The notes under the pieces: model-generated
The model's database searches: none
Told to the model about the DNA's origin: nothing
What the model saw: only the letters and a program-made list of their open reading frames with translations
Assembly (NCBI GenBank): GCA_041920415.1
Contig: JBHGYD010000054.1
Location: 105,538-169,537, forward strand
DNA from: JBHGYD01 sp041920415
GTDB lineage: Bacteria > Bacillota > Bacilli > Bacillales > Anoxybacillaceae
Direction: 5' to 3'
DNA length: 64,000 nt
Part shown: positions 1 to 7,918 of the stretch, in pieces
How positions within the stretch are numbered: the stretch's first letter is position 1
Layout of the letters: each line of letters begins with the position of its first letter
Translations under genes and position numbers: made by a program

Positions 1-197
1 ACAAAGAAGATCCAGAAAGTGGCTTATATGTCGGCTATACAGACAACTATTTGAAAGTGAAATTCCCGGCAACAGAAGAGATGGTTGGACAACTTGTGAA
101 AGTGAAAATTACAAAAGCAGGTTATCCGTACAACGAAGGGGAATTCGTGCGAGTTGTTGTCGACGATGTTGCTGAAAAAATAAAATTAAGTTCGTAA
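1..197 (+). CDS. mtaB: MtaB tRNA methylthiotransferase, C-terminal fragment
   Basis: The reading frame enters from the left edge (first full codon at base 3) and gives 64 residues before the stop. The residues fit a C-terminal TRAM domain (VGYTDNYLKVKFPA, then a short beta-rich tail), as found in the radical-SAM enzyme that makes ms2t6A at position 37 of tRNAs. In B. subtilis mtaB (yqeV) lies just before yqeW and rpsU, as here apart from deoC. The radical-SAM core lies outside the window, so the call rests on the TRAM tail and on synteny. Confidence 0.7.
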   Translation, partial: KEDPESGLYVGYTDNYLKVKFPATEEMVGQLVKVKITKAGYPYNEGEFVRVVVDDVAEKIKLSS

Positions 198-223
198 CCC
201 AGCTTAGAAAGGCTGGGTTTTTT
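198..223 (+). terminator. Rho-independent terminator of mtaB
   Basis: CCCAGCTT (198-205) pairs with AGGCTGGG (210-217), including one G-U pair, and is followed by six T. It starts immediately after the stop codon of the preceding gene. Confidence 0.85.
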
Positions 224-337
224 GCGTTTATAATAAAAATCTAGGCATAAACTATGCTAATAACTCGCTTTTTTTAAAAGATAATGGTATGATGATAGAT
301 GTCAGACCTCTTTATGAGAAAGGAGAAATTTTGGGAT

Positions 338-1009
338 ATGACAACAAACATTGCAAAGATGATTGACCATACATTATTAAAAGCAGATACAAAAAAAGAG
401 CAAATTGTGAAATTGTGTGAAGAAGCTAAACAATATGGGTTTGCTTCCGTTTGTGTCAATCCAACATGGGTAGCGACAGCGGCGGAACTTTTGAAAGGCA
501 CTGACGTAAAAGTGTGTACAGTAATTGGCTTCCCGTTAGGAGCTAACACGCCGGAAACAAAAGCGTTTGAAACGAAAGATGCAATTGAAAAAGGTGCTAC
601 GGAAGTTGATACGGTTATTAACATTGGTGCGCTAAAAGATGGCAATGACGAATTAGTGGAGCGCGATATTCGCGCGGTTGTTGACGCGGCAAAAGGAAAA
701 GCGCTTGTGAAAGTGATTATCGAAGCATGCTTGCTTACAGAAGAAGAAAAAGTGCGAGCTTGCGAGTTAGCCGTAAAAGCAGGTGCAGACTATGTGAAAA
801 CTTCAACTGGCTTTTCAACAGGCGGTGCAACTGTTGAAGACGTCGCGCTTATGCGTAAAACAGTTGGTCCTGAAATCGGTGTGAAAGCATCTGGCGGTGT
901 TCGCGACCTTCAAGGAGCGGAAGCAATGATTAAAGCGGGAGCAACTCGCATTGGCGCAAGCTCTGGAGTTGCAATTGTTCAAGGAAAAACAGCGACAACA
1001 GATTATTAA
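338..1009 (+). CDS. deoC: Deoxyribose-phosphate aldolase
   Basis: Class I aldolase that splits 2-deoxyribose-5-phosphate into glyceraldehyde-3-phosphate and acetaldehyde, the last step of deoxynucleoside catabolism in the cytoplasm. The 223-residue protein begins MTTNIAKMIDHTLLK and carries FASVCVNPTW, CTVIGFPLG, the Schiff-base lysine region DYVKTSTGF and VKASGGVR, all typical of DeoC; length is normal. The ATG at 338 follows an AAAGGAG site; an in-frame upstream start at 299 would add 13 unsupported residues. It stands alone between two terminators, and B. subtilis does not have deoC at this place. Confidence 0.95.
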   Translation: MTTNIAKMIDHTLLKADTKKEQIVKLCEEAKQYGFASVCVNPTWVATAAELLKGTDVKVCTVIGFPLGANTPETKAFETKDAIEKGATEVDTVINIGALKDGNDELVERDIRAVVDAAKGKALVKVIIEACLLTEEEKVRACELAVKAGADYVKTSTGFSTGGATVEDVALMRKTVGPEIGVKASGGVRDLQGAEAMIKAGATRIGASSGVAIVQGKTATTDY

Positions 1010-1022
1010 TTAACAAGGATAA

Positions 1023-1048
1023 GGCCAAGCTATGAGCTTGGTCTTTTT
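1023..1048 (+). terminator. Terminator of deoC
   Basis: GGCCAAGCT (1023-1031) pairs with AGCTTGGTC (1035-1043) around a three-base loop, followed by T5. It overlaps the last codons of the convergent gene yqeW. Confidence 0.8.
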
Positions 1049-1968
1049 CCATGCACAAAAAGAATGAACGATTCGATTAAGCGGGTAAACGGTAAAGCGA
1101 CAACGGAGCAAATGACATTAAACAGCACGCTTACATGAGCTAATTGGACGTCAGGTGCAGAGGCGAGCGCTTTGGCAAAAGAGGCTAATGGATAAATCAA
1201 AAAATAAAAAACAAATACTCCAACGATATTAAACCATAAATGAGTATAAGCCGTCAGCTTCGCCTCTGTGCTTGAGCCAATGCTTGCTAAAAGGGCGGTG
1301 ACGCATGTGCCGATATTGGCTCCGAGAAGAATGGCGATGCCAGCTGGTAATGTTAACAATTGTTCATTGAGAAATCCCATTGTAATCCCGATGGTTGCTG
1401 CACTTGATTGAATAATCGACGTTAAAATTGTTCCAATGATAATTCCGAGTAAGTTGGAGTCATTGGTTTTTCGTAACCATTCGTTTACAATCGGATAAGT
1501 AGACAGCGGTTCGGCAAGTTGGCTAAATCCGTCCATCGCAAAAAATAAACAAGCAAGACCAACAAGGGTCATTCCCACGCTATAAGCCATACGATGGCGA
1601 ATAAAAAAGACGAGAAACGCTCCAAACAATAACATTGGAATGACGCTTGCTCCTAAGTCAAGAGTAATGATTTCTGTTGTTATTGTCGATCCGATATTGC
1701 TGCCTAAAATAATACCAATGGATTGGCGAAATGTTAAATAACCAGTGGTTACAAGACCAACTGTAATGACCATCATCGCGGAACTACTTTGCAGTAAAGC
1801 GGTGATAAGCGTTCCTGTCACAAAACCTTGCAAAGGGGTTTTCGTAAAACGCAATAACCATTGTTTCAACCGGTGACCAGAAAGTACATAAAGACCAGAT
1901 TTCATCATGAACATTCCAAGTAAGAAAATACACACGTAAACTATAAACCATATCAATAGTTGCGCCAC
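1030..1968 (-). CDS. yqeW: Na/Pi cotransporter family protein
   Basis: Polytopic membrane protein of the Na+/phosphate cotransporter II family. The duplicated signature is visible as TALLQSSSAMMVITVG near the N terminus and TSIIQSSAATIGITMG in the second half, with the accompanying motifs GSNIGST and GANIGTC. About eight membrane segments can be drawn. The GTG start at 1968 is preceded by AAAGGGGGAG; a longer frame from a TTG at 2004 has no ribosome binding site. B. subtilis YqeW holds the same position before rpsU. Substrate (phosphate, or another anion) cannot be read from sequence. Confidence 0.85.
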   Translation of the reverse strand: MAQLLIWFIVYVCIFLLGMFMMKSGLYVLSGHRLKQWLLRFTKTPLQGFVTGTLITALLQSSSAMMVITVGLVTTGYLTFRQSIGIILGSNIGSTITTEIITLDLGASVIPMLLFGAFLVFFIRHRMAYSVGMTLVGLACLFFAMDGFSQLAEPLSTYPIVNEWLRKTNDSNLLGIIIGTILTSIIQSSAATIGITMGFLNEQLLTLPAGIAILLGANIGTCVTALLASIGSSTEAKLTAYTHLWFNIVGVFVFYFLIYPLASFAKALASAPDVQLAHVSVLFNVICSVVALPFTRLIESFILFVHGKRPSS

Positions 1969-2032
1969 TTGTTCTCTCCCCCTTTCACCATATTGTATGG
2001 ACAAGGAAGAGAGACAATGACAGTTTTTTTAG

Positions 2033-2061
2033 TTGACCTCAAATATTGTATATATTATAAT
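2033..2061 (+). promoter_or_regulatory. Sigma-A promoter of rpsU
   Basis: TTGACC (2033-2038) and TATAAT (2056-2061) are separated by 17 bases. This is one of the best vegetative promoter matches in the window and precedes the ribosomal protein gene rpsU. Confidence 0.8.
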
Positions 2062-2122
2062 TGACAAGTACATGTTTAGTAACACAAATGTAAGTGGTGT
2101 TGTTCGGAGGGAGGGAAGTAGG

Positions 2123-2296
2123 ATGTCAAAAACAATCGTTCGCAAAAACGAATCGCTTGAAGATGCTCTTCGTCGCTTCAAACGTGCCGTTTCAAAAACA
2201 GGTACGTTACAAGAAGCAAGAAAGCGTGAATTCTATGAAAAGCCAAGCGTAAGACGTAAGAAAAAGTCTGAAGCGGCTAGAAAGCGCAAGTATTAA
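2123..2296 (+). CDS. rpsU: 30S ribosomal protein S21
   Basis: 57-residue basic protein of the small ribosomal subunit, start MSKTIVRKNESLEDALRRF and tail KKKSEAARKRKY, diagnostic for bS21. The ATG at 2123 follows a strong GGAGGGAGGG site. It is the first gene of a two-gene unit with yqeY, 14 bases downstream, an arrangement conserved in Bacillus. The longer frame from 2033 runs through the promoter and is not real. Confidence 0.97.
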   Translation: MSKTIVRKNESLEDALRRFKRAVSKTGTLQEARKREFYEKPSVRRKKKSEAARKRKY

Positions 2297-2310
2297 AAGA
2301 GGGTGTATTT

Positions 2311-2757
2311 ATGGGTCTTCTTGAGCGTTTAAATGATGATATGAAACAAGCGATGAAAAACAAAGAAAAAGAAAAACTCTCCGTCATTCGGATGGTTAAA
2401 GCGGCATTGCAAAACGAAGCGATTAAGCTAGGCAAAAGCCAATTGTCTGAAGACGAAGAGCTGACAGTTCTTTCTCGCGAATTGAAACAGCGTAAAGACT
2501 CCCTCCAAGAATTCGAAAACGCTGGTCGTTCAGACCTTGTGGAAAAAACAAAAGAAGAGATTCGCGTACTTGAATTATATATGCCAAAACAGCTAACAGA
2601 AGAAGAACTTACGCAAATTGTTAAAGAAACGATTGCGGAAGTAGGTGCTTCTTCCAAAGCGGACATGGGAAAAGTCATGGGAGCAATCATGCCGAAAGTA
2701 AAAGGAAAAGCGGATGGTTCTCTCGTCAACAAACTTGTTCAACAACATTTGTCCTAA
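2311..2757 (+). CDS. yqeY: GatB/YqeY domain protein
   Basis: 148-residue helical protein of the YqeY family, related to the C-terminal domain of the tRNA amidotransferase subunit GatB. Typical blocks are MVKAALQNEAI, LSRELKQRKDSL, LELYMPKQLTEEEL and MGKVMGAIMPKVKGKADGS. It follows rpsU directly, as in B. subtilis, and is ended by a strong terminator. Its exact function is not established; a tRNA-binding role has been proposed from the GatB similarity. Confidence 0.92.
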   Translation: MGLLERLNDDMKQAMKNKEKEKLSVIRMVKAALQNEAIKLGKSQLSEDEELTVLSRELKQRKDSLQEFENAGRSDLVEKTKEEIRVLELYMPKQLTEEELTQIVKETIAEVGASSKADMGKVMGAIMPKVKGKADGSLVNKLVQQHLS

Positions 2758-2766
2758 AAAAGCATA

Positions 2767-2805
2767 AAAAGGGCTGTTTCGCGAATAGCGAAACAGCCCT
2801 TTTTT
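2767..2805 (+). terminator. Terminator of rpsU-yqeY
   Basis: A 16-bp perfect stem (2767-2782 with 2788-2803) and a five-base loop, with the 3' arm ending in a T run. Confidence 0.92.
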
Positions 2806-2881
2806 ATTATTTTTATCGCAAAAATGATGTGCTACAACCCCCTTTTCTCTCATATGTATGAGATGAAAGGGGGTTCTTTTG

Positions 2882-3166
2882 ATGATGAAAAAATGGCGAC
2901 AGCAAATGAGAAGTTGGTTAACAAATAAATTAGAACTACCCGCTGATATTGTTATGGACCTTCCCCGTATTACAATGATTGGACAAATACATATTTATAT
3001 CGAAAATCATCGTGGCTTACTAACGTTTAGCGATAAAGAATTACGGTTGCTATTAAAACAAGGGCAGCTCCTTGTTCGAGGCGAGCAATTTGTCATTAAA
3101 ACGATTTTACCTGAAGAAATTTTGTTAGAAGGAAAAATTAGCCATGTGATATATTTAGATGAATAG
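2882..3166 (+). CDS. yqfC: Sporulation protein YqfC
   Basis: 94-residue protein with the family core LPADIVMDLPRITMIG, LRLLLKQGQLLVRG and IKTILPEEILLEGKI. In B. subtilis yqfC is a mother-cell sporulation gene (sigma-E regulon) paired with yqfD; its biochemical role is unknown. An AAAGGGGG site precedes three consecutive start-like codons (TTG 2879, ATG 2882, ATG 2885); 2882 has the best spacing. It begins only 125 bp after yqeY, where B. subtilis has yqeZ, floA and yqfB. Confidence 0.9.
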   Translation: MMKKWRQQMRSWLTNKLELPADIVMDLPRITMIGQIHIYIENHRGLLTFSDKELRLLLKQGQLLVRGEQFVIKTILPEEILLEGKISHVIYLDE

Positions 3167-3184
3167 CGTTTCGGGGGGAAAACG

Positions 3185-4372
3185 ATGAAGAACCAGTGGC
3201 TGAACTTTTTATCAGGTAGCGTGAGAGTGAAAGTGCAAGGAAGAGGAGTAGAACGATTTATTAATGCTTGTTTAAGAAACGGCATTTTTGTTTGGAATGT
3301 AAAAAAACATAGCGAAGATGTTGCAACTTTTTTTATTTTTTTAAAAGACGTACCGAACGTGCGCATTGTTGTTCGGAAAAGCGGCTACAAGCTTTATTTT
3401 ATTGGAAAAAACGGTCTTCCGTTTTTACTGAAAAAAACGCTCACGAATAGCGGCTTTTTTGTCGGAATGTGTTTATTTTTTATTATTGTCTTTTTACTTT
3501 CTAATATGGTGTGGAATATTCAAATTAAAGGAGCAAAACCAGAAACGGAATATCGAATACTTAAGGAATTAAAACAAATGGGGGTTGAAAAAGGAGCGTT
3601 TCAATTTCTCGTTGACGACCCTGAAACCATTCAGAGAAAATTGACGGATCGTATCGAGACGATTACATGGGTCGGAGTCGAATTAAGGGGAACCACTTTT
3701 TATTTTCAAGTCGTTGAAAAAAAGCAACCGAAGGAGCCAGAAAAAATCGGTATCCGTCATTTAGTTGCGAAAAAGAAGGCCGTTATTACGGACATGTTTG
3801 TTGAAGAAGGGCAACCGCTCGTCTCTGTTCACGACCATGTGACAAAAGGACAAATTTTAGTTTCCGGTATTATCGGCAAAGAAGGACAAACGAAACTTGT
3901 GCCAGCGCGTGGAAAAATTTTTGGCGAAACATGGTACAAGTCTACGGTTGTCCTGCCGCTACAAACAACGTTTCATGTGTTGACAGGAAAATATGTAGAA
4001 AAACATTATATAAAGATGAAACACTTTTCTATTCCAGTCTGGGGATTTAAAAAGCCACCGTTTTCCCATTATAAAATCGACGATCAGAAAAAAACGTTTC
4101 GCTTTTGGCGATGGGAATTGCCGATTTTTTATGAGCGAGTCATTTATCGGGAAACGGAGGAAGTAAAGAGAAGCTACTCATGGGAAGAAGCGCTTCAAAA
4201 AGCAAAAGAAATTGCCCGAAAAGAATTGAAAGCAAAATTAGAGGAAGACGCTTCCATTAAAGAAGAAAAGGTTTTGCATGCAACGAAAGAGAATGGTAAA
4301 GTAAGAGTAGAGGTACATTATCAAGTCATTGAAAATATTGGAATACCACAACCTATCGTTCAAGGAGACTAA
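3185..4372 (+). CDS. yqfD: Sporulation membrane protein YqfD
   Basis: 395-residue protein with one predicted membrane segment at about residues 90-110 and a large extracytoplasmic region, matching the YqfD/SpoIV-associated family. Recognisable parts are GRGVERFINACLRNGI near the N terminus and the region after the membrane segment (WNIQIKGAKPETEYRI), which resembles a POTRA-type module. It follows yqfC by 18 bases and runs into phoH with a 3-base gap, the B. subtilis order. Known only as a sporulation gene; mechanism unknown. Confidence 0.9.
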   Translation: MKNQWLNFLSGSVRVKVQGRGVERFINACLRNGIFVWNVKKHSEDVATFFIFLKDVPNVRIVVRKSGYKLYFIGKNGLPFLLKKTLTNSGFFVGMCLFFIIVFLLSNMVWNIQIKGAKPETEYRILKELKQMGVEKGAFQFLVDDPETIQRKLTDRIETITWVGVELRGTTFYFQVVEKKQPKEPEKIGIRHLVAKKKAVITDMFVEEGQPLVSVHDHVTKGQILVSGIIGKEGQTKLVPARGKIFGETWYKSTVVLPLQTTFHVLTGKYVEKHYIKMKHFSIPVWGFKKPPFSHYKIDDQKKTFRFWRWELPIFYERVIYRETEEVKRSYSWEEALQKAKEIARKELKAKLEEDASIKEEKVLHATKENGKVRVEVHYQVIENIGIPQPIVQGD

Positions 4373-4375
4373 AGG

Positions 4376-5338
4376 ATGTCAGAAGAGTTAGTAACGATTA
4401 GTCAACAAGTAGAAAATGCAAACGAAGCGATTGCACTTTTTGGCATTCACGATGTTCATTTAAAACGAATAGAACAAGAACTCGGTGTTTCGATTGTGAC
4501 AAGAGGAGAGTCGGTGAGTGTATCTGGCACTTCCGAACAAGTTCAGCTCGTCGATGACCTTTTGCGTCATTTATTAGTCGTTATTCGCAAAGGAATTTCC
4601 ATTAGTGAGCGGGACGTAATGTATGCGATTCAAATGGCTAAAAGCGGAACGCTTGACTATTTTATTGAATTATATGAAGAGGAAATTACAAAAAACGCGA
4701 AAGGAAAAGCGATTCGTGTAAAAACGCTAGGTCAACGCCAATACGTAACAGCGATTAAAAAACATGACCTCGTTTTTGGGATCGGTCCTGCAGGGACAGG
4801 AAAAACATATTTAGCGGTCGTCATGGCGGTTCATGCGTTAAAAAACGGTCATGTCAAGCGCATCATTTTAACGCGTCCGGCGGTGGAGGCTGGCGAAAAC
4901 TTAGGGTTTTTACCGGGTGATTTAAAAGAAAAAGTCGATCCGTATTTACGTCCGCTCTATGATGCTCTTCATGATGTACTAGGGGCAGACCATACGCAAC
5001 GTCTCATCGAGCGAGGAACGATTGAAATCGCCCCTCTTGCTTATATGCGCGGTCGTACGTTAGAAGATGCATTTGTCATTTTAGACGAAGCACAAAATAC
5101 GACTCCAGCACAAATGAAAATGTTTTTAACAAGATTAGGATTTGGCTCGAAAATGGTCATTACAGGCGATATTTCGCAAGTCGATTTACCGAAAGGGGTC
5201 AAATCCGGGCTTGCGGTGGCGAAAGACATTTTGCCTACCGTTAGCGGGATATCGTTTGTGTTTTTAGAACAAACCGATGTCGTCCGCCATCCGCTTGTTG
5301 GTAAAATTATTGAAGCGTATGACCAAGCAGGTATATAA
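4376..5338 (+). CDS. phoH: PhoH family ATPase
   Basis: 320-residue cytoplasmic P-loop protein. Walker A is GPAGTGKT at residues 137-144, and Walker B is in VILDEAQN. An N-terminal KH-like region (residues 10-70) precedes the ATPase, the layout of the PhoH/YbeZ subfamily that works with YbeY in RNA metabolism. ybeY follows at 5459. In B. subtilis the gene pgpH sits between phoH and ybeY; here there are only 120 bases and a hairpin. Confidence 0.95.
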   Translation: MSEELVTISQQVENANEAIALFGIHDVHLKRIEQELGVSIVTRGESVSVSGTSEQVQLVDDLLRHLLVVIRKGISISERDVMYAIQMAKSGTLDYFIELYEEEITKNAKGKAIRVKTLGQRQYVTAIKKHDLVFGIGPAGTGKTYLAVVMAVHALKNGHVKRIILTRPAVEAGENLGFLPGDLKEKVDPYLRPLYDALHDVLGADHTQRLIERGTIEIAPLAYMRGRTLEDAFVILDEAQNTTPAQMKMFLTRLGFGSKMVITGDISQVDLPKGVKSGLAVAKDILPTVSGISFVFLEQTDVVRHPLVGKIIEAYDQAGI

Positions 5339-5348
5339 TTTGAATGTA

Positions 5349-5381
5349 AGACCCATCGTATGAGTGTATGGGTCTATTTTT
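5349..5381 (+). terminator. Terminator-like hairpin after phoH
   Basis: AGACCCAT (5349-5356) pairs with ATGGGTCT (5368-5375), followed by ATTTTT. It occupies the place where pgpH would be in B. subtilis. Confidence 0.7.
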
Positions 5382-5458
5382 GTCAGCGAGTAGCAAGTAA
5401 GTGTAAAAAACATATGTAGAGAATTTGGCATATATTCGAAAGAAAAGGTGAAACAAGT

Positions 5459-5929
5459 ATGAGATTACACATTGATTTTATCGATGAAACGAATGAAGTC
5501 ACGGAAGAACAAGTGAAAATGATTGAAAAATTGTTGAATTATGCAGCGGAAGTAGAACAAGTTCCGCATGGAGCAGAAGTCAGTATTTCGTTTGTTGATA
5601 ATGAGCAAATTCGAGTGATTAATCGCGATTATCGTGGTAAAGATCAGCCAACTGATGTCATCTCATTCGCTCTTGAAGAAATGGGCCATGGAGAAGTAGA
5701 AATTGTTGGTCTTGATATGCCGCCTTTATTAGGAGATATTATTATTTCCGTTCCAAAAGCAAAAGAACAAGCTGAAGAATACGGTCATTCCTTTATGCGT
5801 GAACTCGGATTTTTAGCGGTGCATGGCTTTTTACACTTATTAGGTTATGACCATGAAACCGAAGAAGAAGAGAAAGAAATGTTCGCGAAACAAAAACAAA
5901 TTCTTGAAGAATATGGGTTAACGCGTTAG
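5459..5929 (+). CDS. ybeY: Endoribonuclease YbeY, rRNA maturation factor
   Basis: Zinc-dependent endoribonuclease involved in 16S rRNA 3'-end maturation and ribosome quality control. The metal site HGFLHLLGYDH gives zinc ligands His122, His126 and His132; PTDVISFAL and GDIIIS are further family blocks. 156 residues, normal length. The ATG at 5459 follows an AAAAGGTG-type site. dgkA begins three bases after the stop, so the two are cotranscribed. Confidence 0.96.
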   Translation: MRLHIDFIDETNEVTEEQVKMIEKLLNYAAEVEQVPHGAEVSISFVDNEQIRVINRDYRGKDQPTDVISFALEEMGHGEVEIVGLDMPPLLGDIIISVPKAKEQAEEYGHSFMRELGFLAVHGFLHLLGYDHETEEEEKEMFAKQKQILEEYGLTR

Positions 5930-5932
5930 AAG

Positions 5933-6298
5933 ATGAAAAAACGGAAAGAGAGATGGAAACGTTTTCTATATGCGTGGACGGGGATTATAACAGCGGTGAA
6001 AGAAGAAAAACATATGAAAATTCATCTGTTTTTCGCTTTCATCGCGATCCTCCTTGCGATTGTTTTCCGTATTTCCAAAATAGAATGGCTTGTTCTGTTA
6101 TTGACGATAGGATCGGTCATTAGTTTAGAAATGGTGAATACGGCTATAGAGCGTGTTGTTGATTTAGTGACAAACGAGTTTCATCCGTTAGCCAAAGCGG
6201 CTAAAGATATTGCGGCTGGGGCCGTTCTTGTATTTGCGATTATTTCTGTTATGATTGGAATCATCATCTTTCTGCCGCATTTAATGTTACAAAAATAA
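5933..6298 (+). CDS. dgkA: Undecaprenol/diacylglycerol kinase
   Basis: 121-residue integral membrane kinase of the DgkA family with three membrane segments. The signature VISLEMVNTAIERVVD contains the catalytic glutamates; AKAAKDIAAGAV is the second conserved block. In Gram-positive bacteria the enzyme phosphorylates undecaprenol, recycling the cell-wall lipid carrier. It is close behind ybeY and followed by the cdd remnant and era, the usual order. Confidence 0.93.
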   Translation: MKKRKERWKRFLYAWTGIITAVKEEKHMKIHLFFAFIAILLAIVFRISKIEWLVLLLTIGSVISLEMVNTAIERVVDLVTNEFHPLAKAAKDIAAGAVLVFAIISVMIGIIIFLPHLMLQK

Positions 6299-6404
6299 GA
6301 AAATTCTAATTTTTCTGTTACATTTATATGAAGATAGATGAAATTTTTACGAATTTCTTGTAAAATAAAAAGAGAAACGGCTTTACCTCTTAAAAAAGGG
6401 AGAA

Positions 6405-6751
6405 CATACTGGGAAAGCCAAAAAAGCAGGAGAAAATGTTTAAACTGTTTTATTGACAAAAGGCGGCAAAATATGCCGCGGCTGCAACATTGAGAATGAA
6501 GCGGATAGCATGTATAATTACGCAGAACGAACGGCATTATGTAAAGCCTATTCGGAAAGAAACCGAGAATACGTGGCGTTGGCGGTTATTCCCGTCCGGT
6601 ATCACTTTATGGGGCATGTCGCCAAGTTATTTCAGAACTATGCCCATCAAATATGAAGGTGATTTTGGCAAATATAAATGGTGATATAACAGAACTTACT
6701 GTGAAAAAACTATTACCAGAAGCATTTTCAGCGGAGGTTTTGCATGAATAG
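6405..6751 (+). pseudogene. cdd: Cytidine deaminase, decayed
   Basis: Remnant of the zinc enzyme that deaminates cytidine to uridine, in its usual place between dgkA and era. The frame GGKICRGCNIEN through YAERTALCKAY and YVALAVI is clearly Cdd, and a second frame carries GACRQVISELCP through LLPEAFSAEVLHE. Damage seen: an in-frame TAA at 6441-6443 with loss of the conserved PYSKF segment, a frameshift by deletion near 6590-6600, and replacement of two zinc-ligand cysteines by tyrosine (CAE to YAE, PCGAC to LYGAC), both compatible with G-to-A changes. The end still overlaps the era start, as in the intact operon. Confidence 0.93.
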
Positions 6752-7652
6752 AGAAGGTTATAAATCAGGGTTTGTTTCCATTATTGGTAGACCAAACGTT
6801 GGGAAATCGACGTTTTTAAATCGTGTTATTGGTCAAAAAATCGCCATTATGAGCGATAAACCACAAACGACTCGTAATAAAATTCAAGGTGTGTACACAA
6901 CAGACGACGCACAAATTATTTTTATTGATACACCAGGAATTCATAAGCCAAAGCATAAACTTGGCGATTTTATGATGAAAGTGGCGCAAAATGCCCTAAG
7001 AGAAGTCGATTTAATTTTGTTTATGATCAATGCGGAAGAAGGATTTGGTCGCGGAGACGCATTTATTATTGAGCGTCTCAAAGAAGTGAATACGCCTGTA
7101 TTTTTAGTTGTCAATAAAATCGACCAAGTTCATCCTGATGAACTGTTACCACTTATTGATCACTATAAGTCGCTGTACTCGTTTGCTGAAGTTGTCCCTA
7201 TTTCGGCTTTACAAGGAAACAACGTCGAAACATTAATCGAACAAATTAAAAAATATTTGCCGGAAGGACCGCAATATTACCCAGCTGATCAAATTACTGA
7301 CCATCCAGAACGATTTATTATTGCGGAGCTCATTCGTGAAAAAGCTCTTCATTTAACGCGGGAAGAAGTTCCACATTCGATCGCTGTCGTGATTGATACG
7401 ATTGAGCGACGTGAAGATAGCCATACGGTTTATGTCGGAGCGACGATTATTGTGGAACGCGACTCACAAAAAGGAATTATTATCGGTAAACAAGGACGAA
7501 TGTTAAAGGAAATTGGACAACGCGCTCGCATGGATATTGAAGCGTTGCTTGGCTCCAAAGTATTTTTAGAGTTATGGGTAAAAGTGCAAAAAGATTGGCG
7601 CAATAAATTATCACAGCTGCGTGATTTCGGGTTTAGGGAAGACGAATATTGA
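6744..7652 (+). CDS. era: GTPase Era
   Basis: 302-residue ribosome-assembly GTPase that binds the 3' end of 16S rRNA. G1 is GRPNVGKS (residues 15-22), G3 is DTPG (62-65), G4 is NKID (124-127). The C-terminal KH domain contains GIIIGKQGRMLKEIG. The ATG at 6744 follows GCGGAGG and overlaps the last codons of the cdd remnant, so era still depends on the upstream transcript. Confidence 0.98.
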   Translation: MNREGYKSGFVSIIGRPNVGKSTFLNRVIGQKIAIMSDKPQTTRNKIQGVYTTDDAQIIFIDTPGIHKPKHKLGDFMMKVAQNALREVDLILFMINAEEGFGRGDAFIIERLKEVNTPVFLVVNKIDQVHPDELLPLIDHYKSLYSFAEVVPISALQGNNVETLIEQIKKYLPEGPQYYPADQITDHPERFIIAELIREKALHLTREEVPHSIAVVIDTIERREDSHTVYVGATIIVERDSQKGIIIGKQGRMLKEIGQRARMDIEALLGSKVFLELWVKVQKDWRNKLSQLRDFGFREDEY

Positions 7653-7745
7653 CAAATTTTACGTAACATAAATGTTTGGTAGCAAGGCCAACCTATAAGT
7701 AGGTCGAATAACAAGCTTATGCTGCAGGCGGAAAGGTGTGGTTCG

Positions 7746-7889
7746 ATGCTAGAGTTTACGTGGAAGCTGTTTAGCCAAACCGGCAATATCGACACGTATC
7801 TCCTTTTTAAAGAGCTTGAAAAGGAGCACCAACCTAATAGTGACGAGCAAGAGCAAGAGCTAACGGAAATGGACCAGCCGATTTTCTAA
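7746..7889 (+). CDS. yqzL: YqzL family small protein
   Basis: 47-residue protein starting MLEFTWKLFSQTGNIDTYLL with an acidic glutamine/glutamate-rich tail, matching the small YqzL family always found between era and recO in Bacillaceae. The ATG at 7746 has a GAAAGGTG site seven bases upstream. Function unknown. Short genes like this are easily missed by length cut-offs. Confidence 0.88.
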   Translation: MLEFTWKLFSQTGNIDTYLLFKELEKEHQPNSDEQEQELTEMDQPIF

Positions 7890-7918
7890 GCTGCTTTTCC
7901 AGCTTGGTGGTGATCATA

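Noticed and set aside
6490..6684. 64-residue open frame in the cdd region
   Set aside because: It reads the wrong frame of the decayed cytidine deaminase; the family text is in the other two frames.
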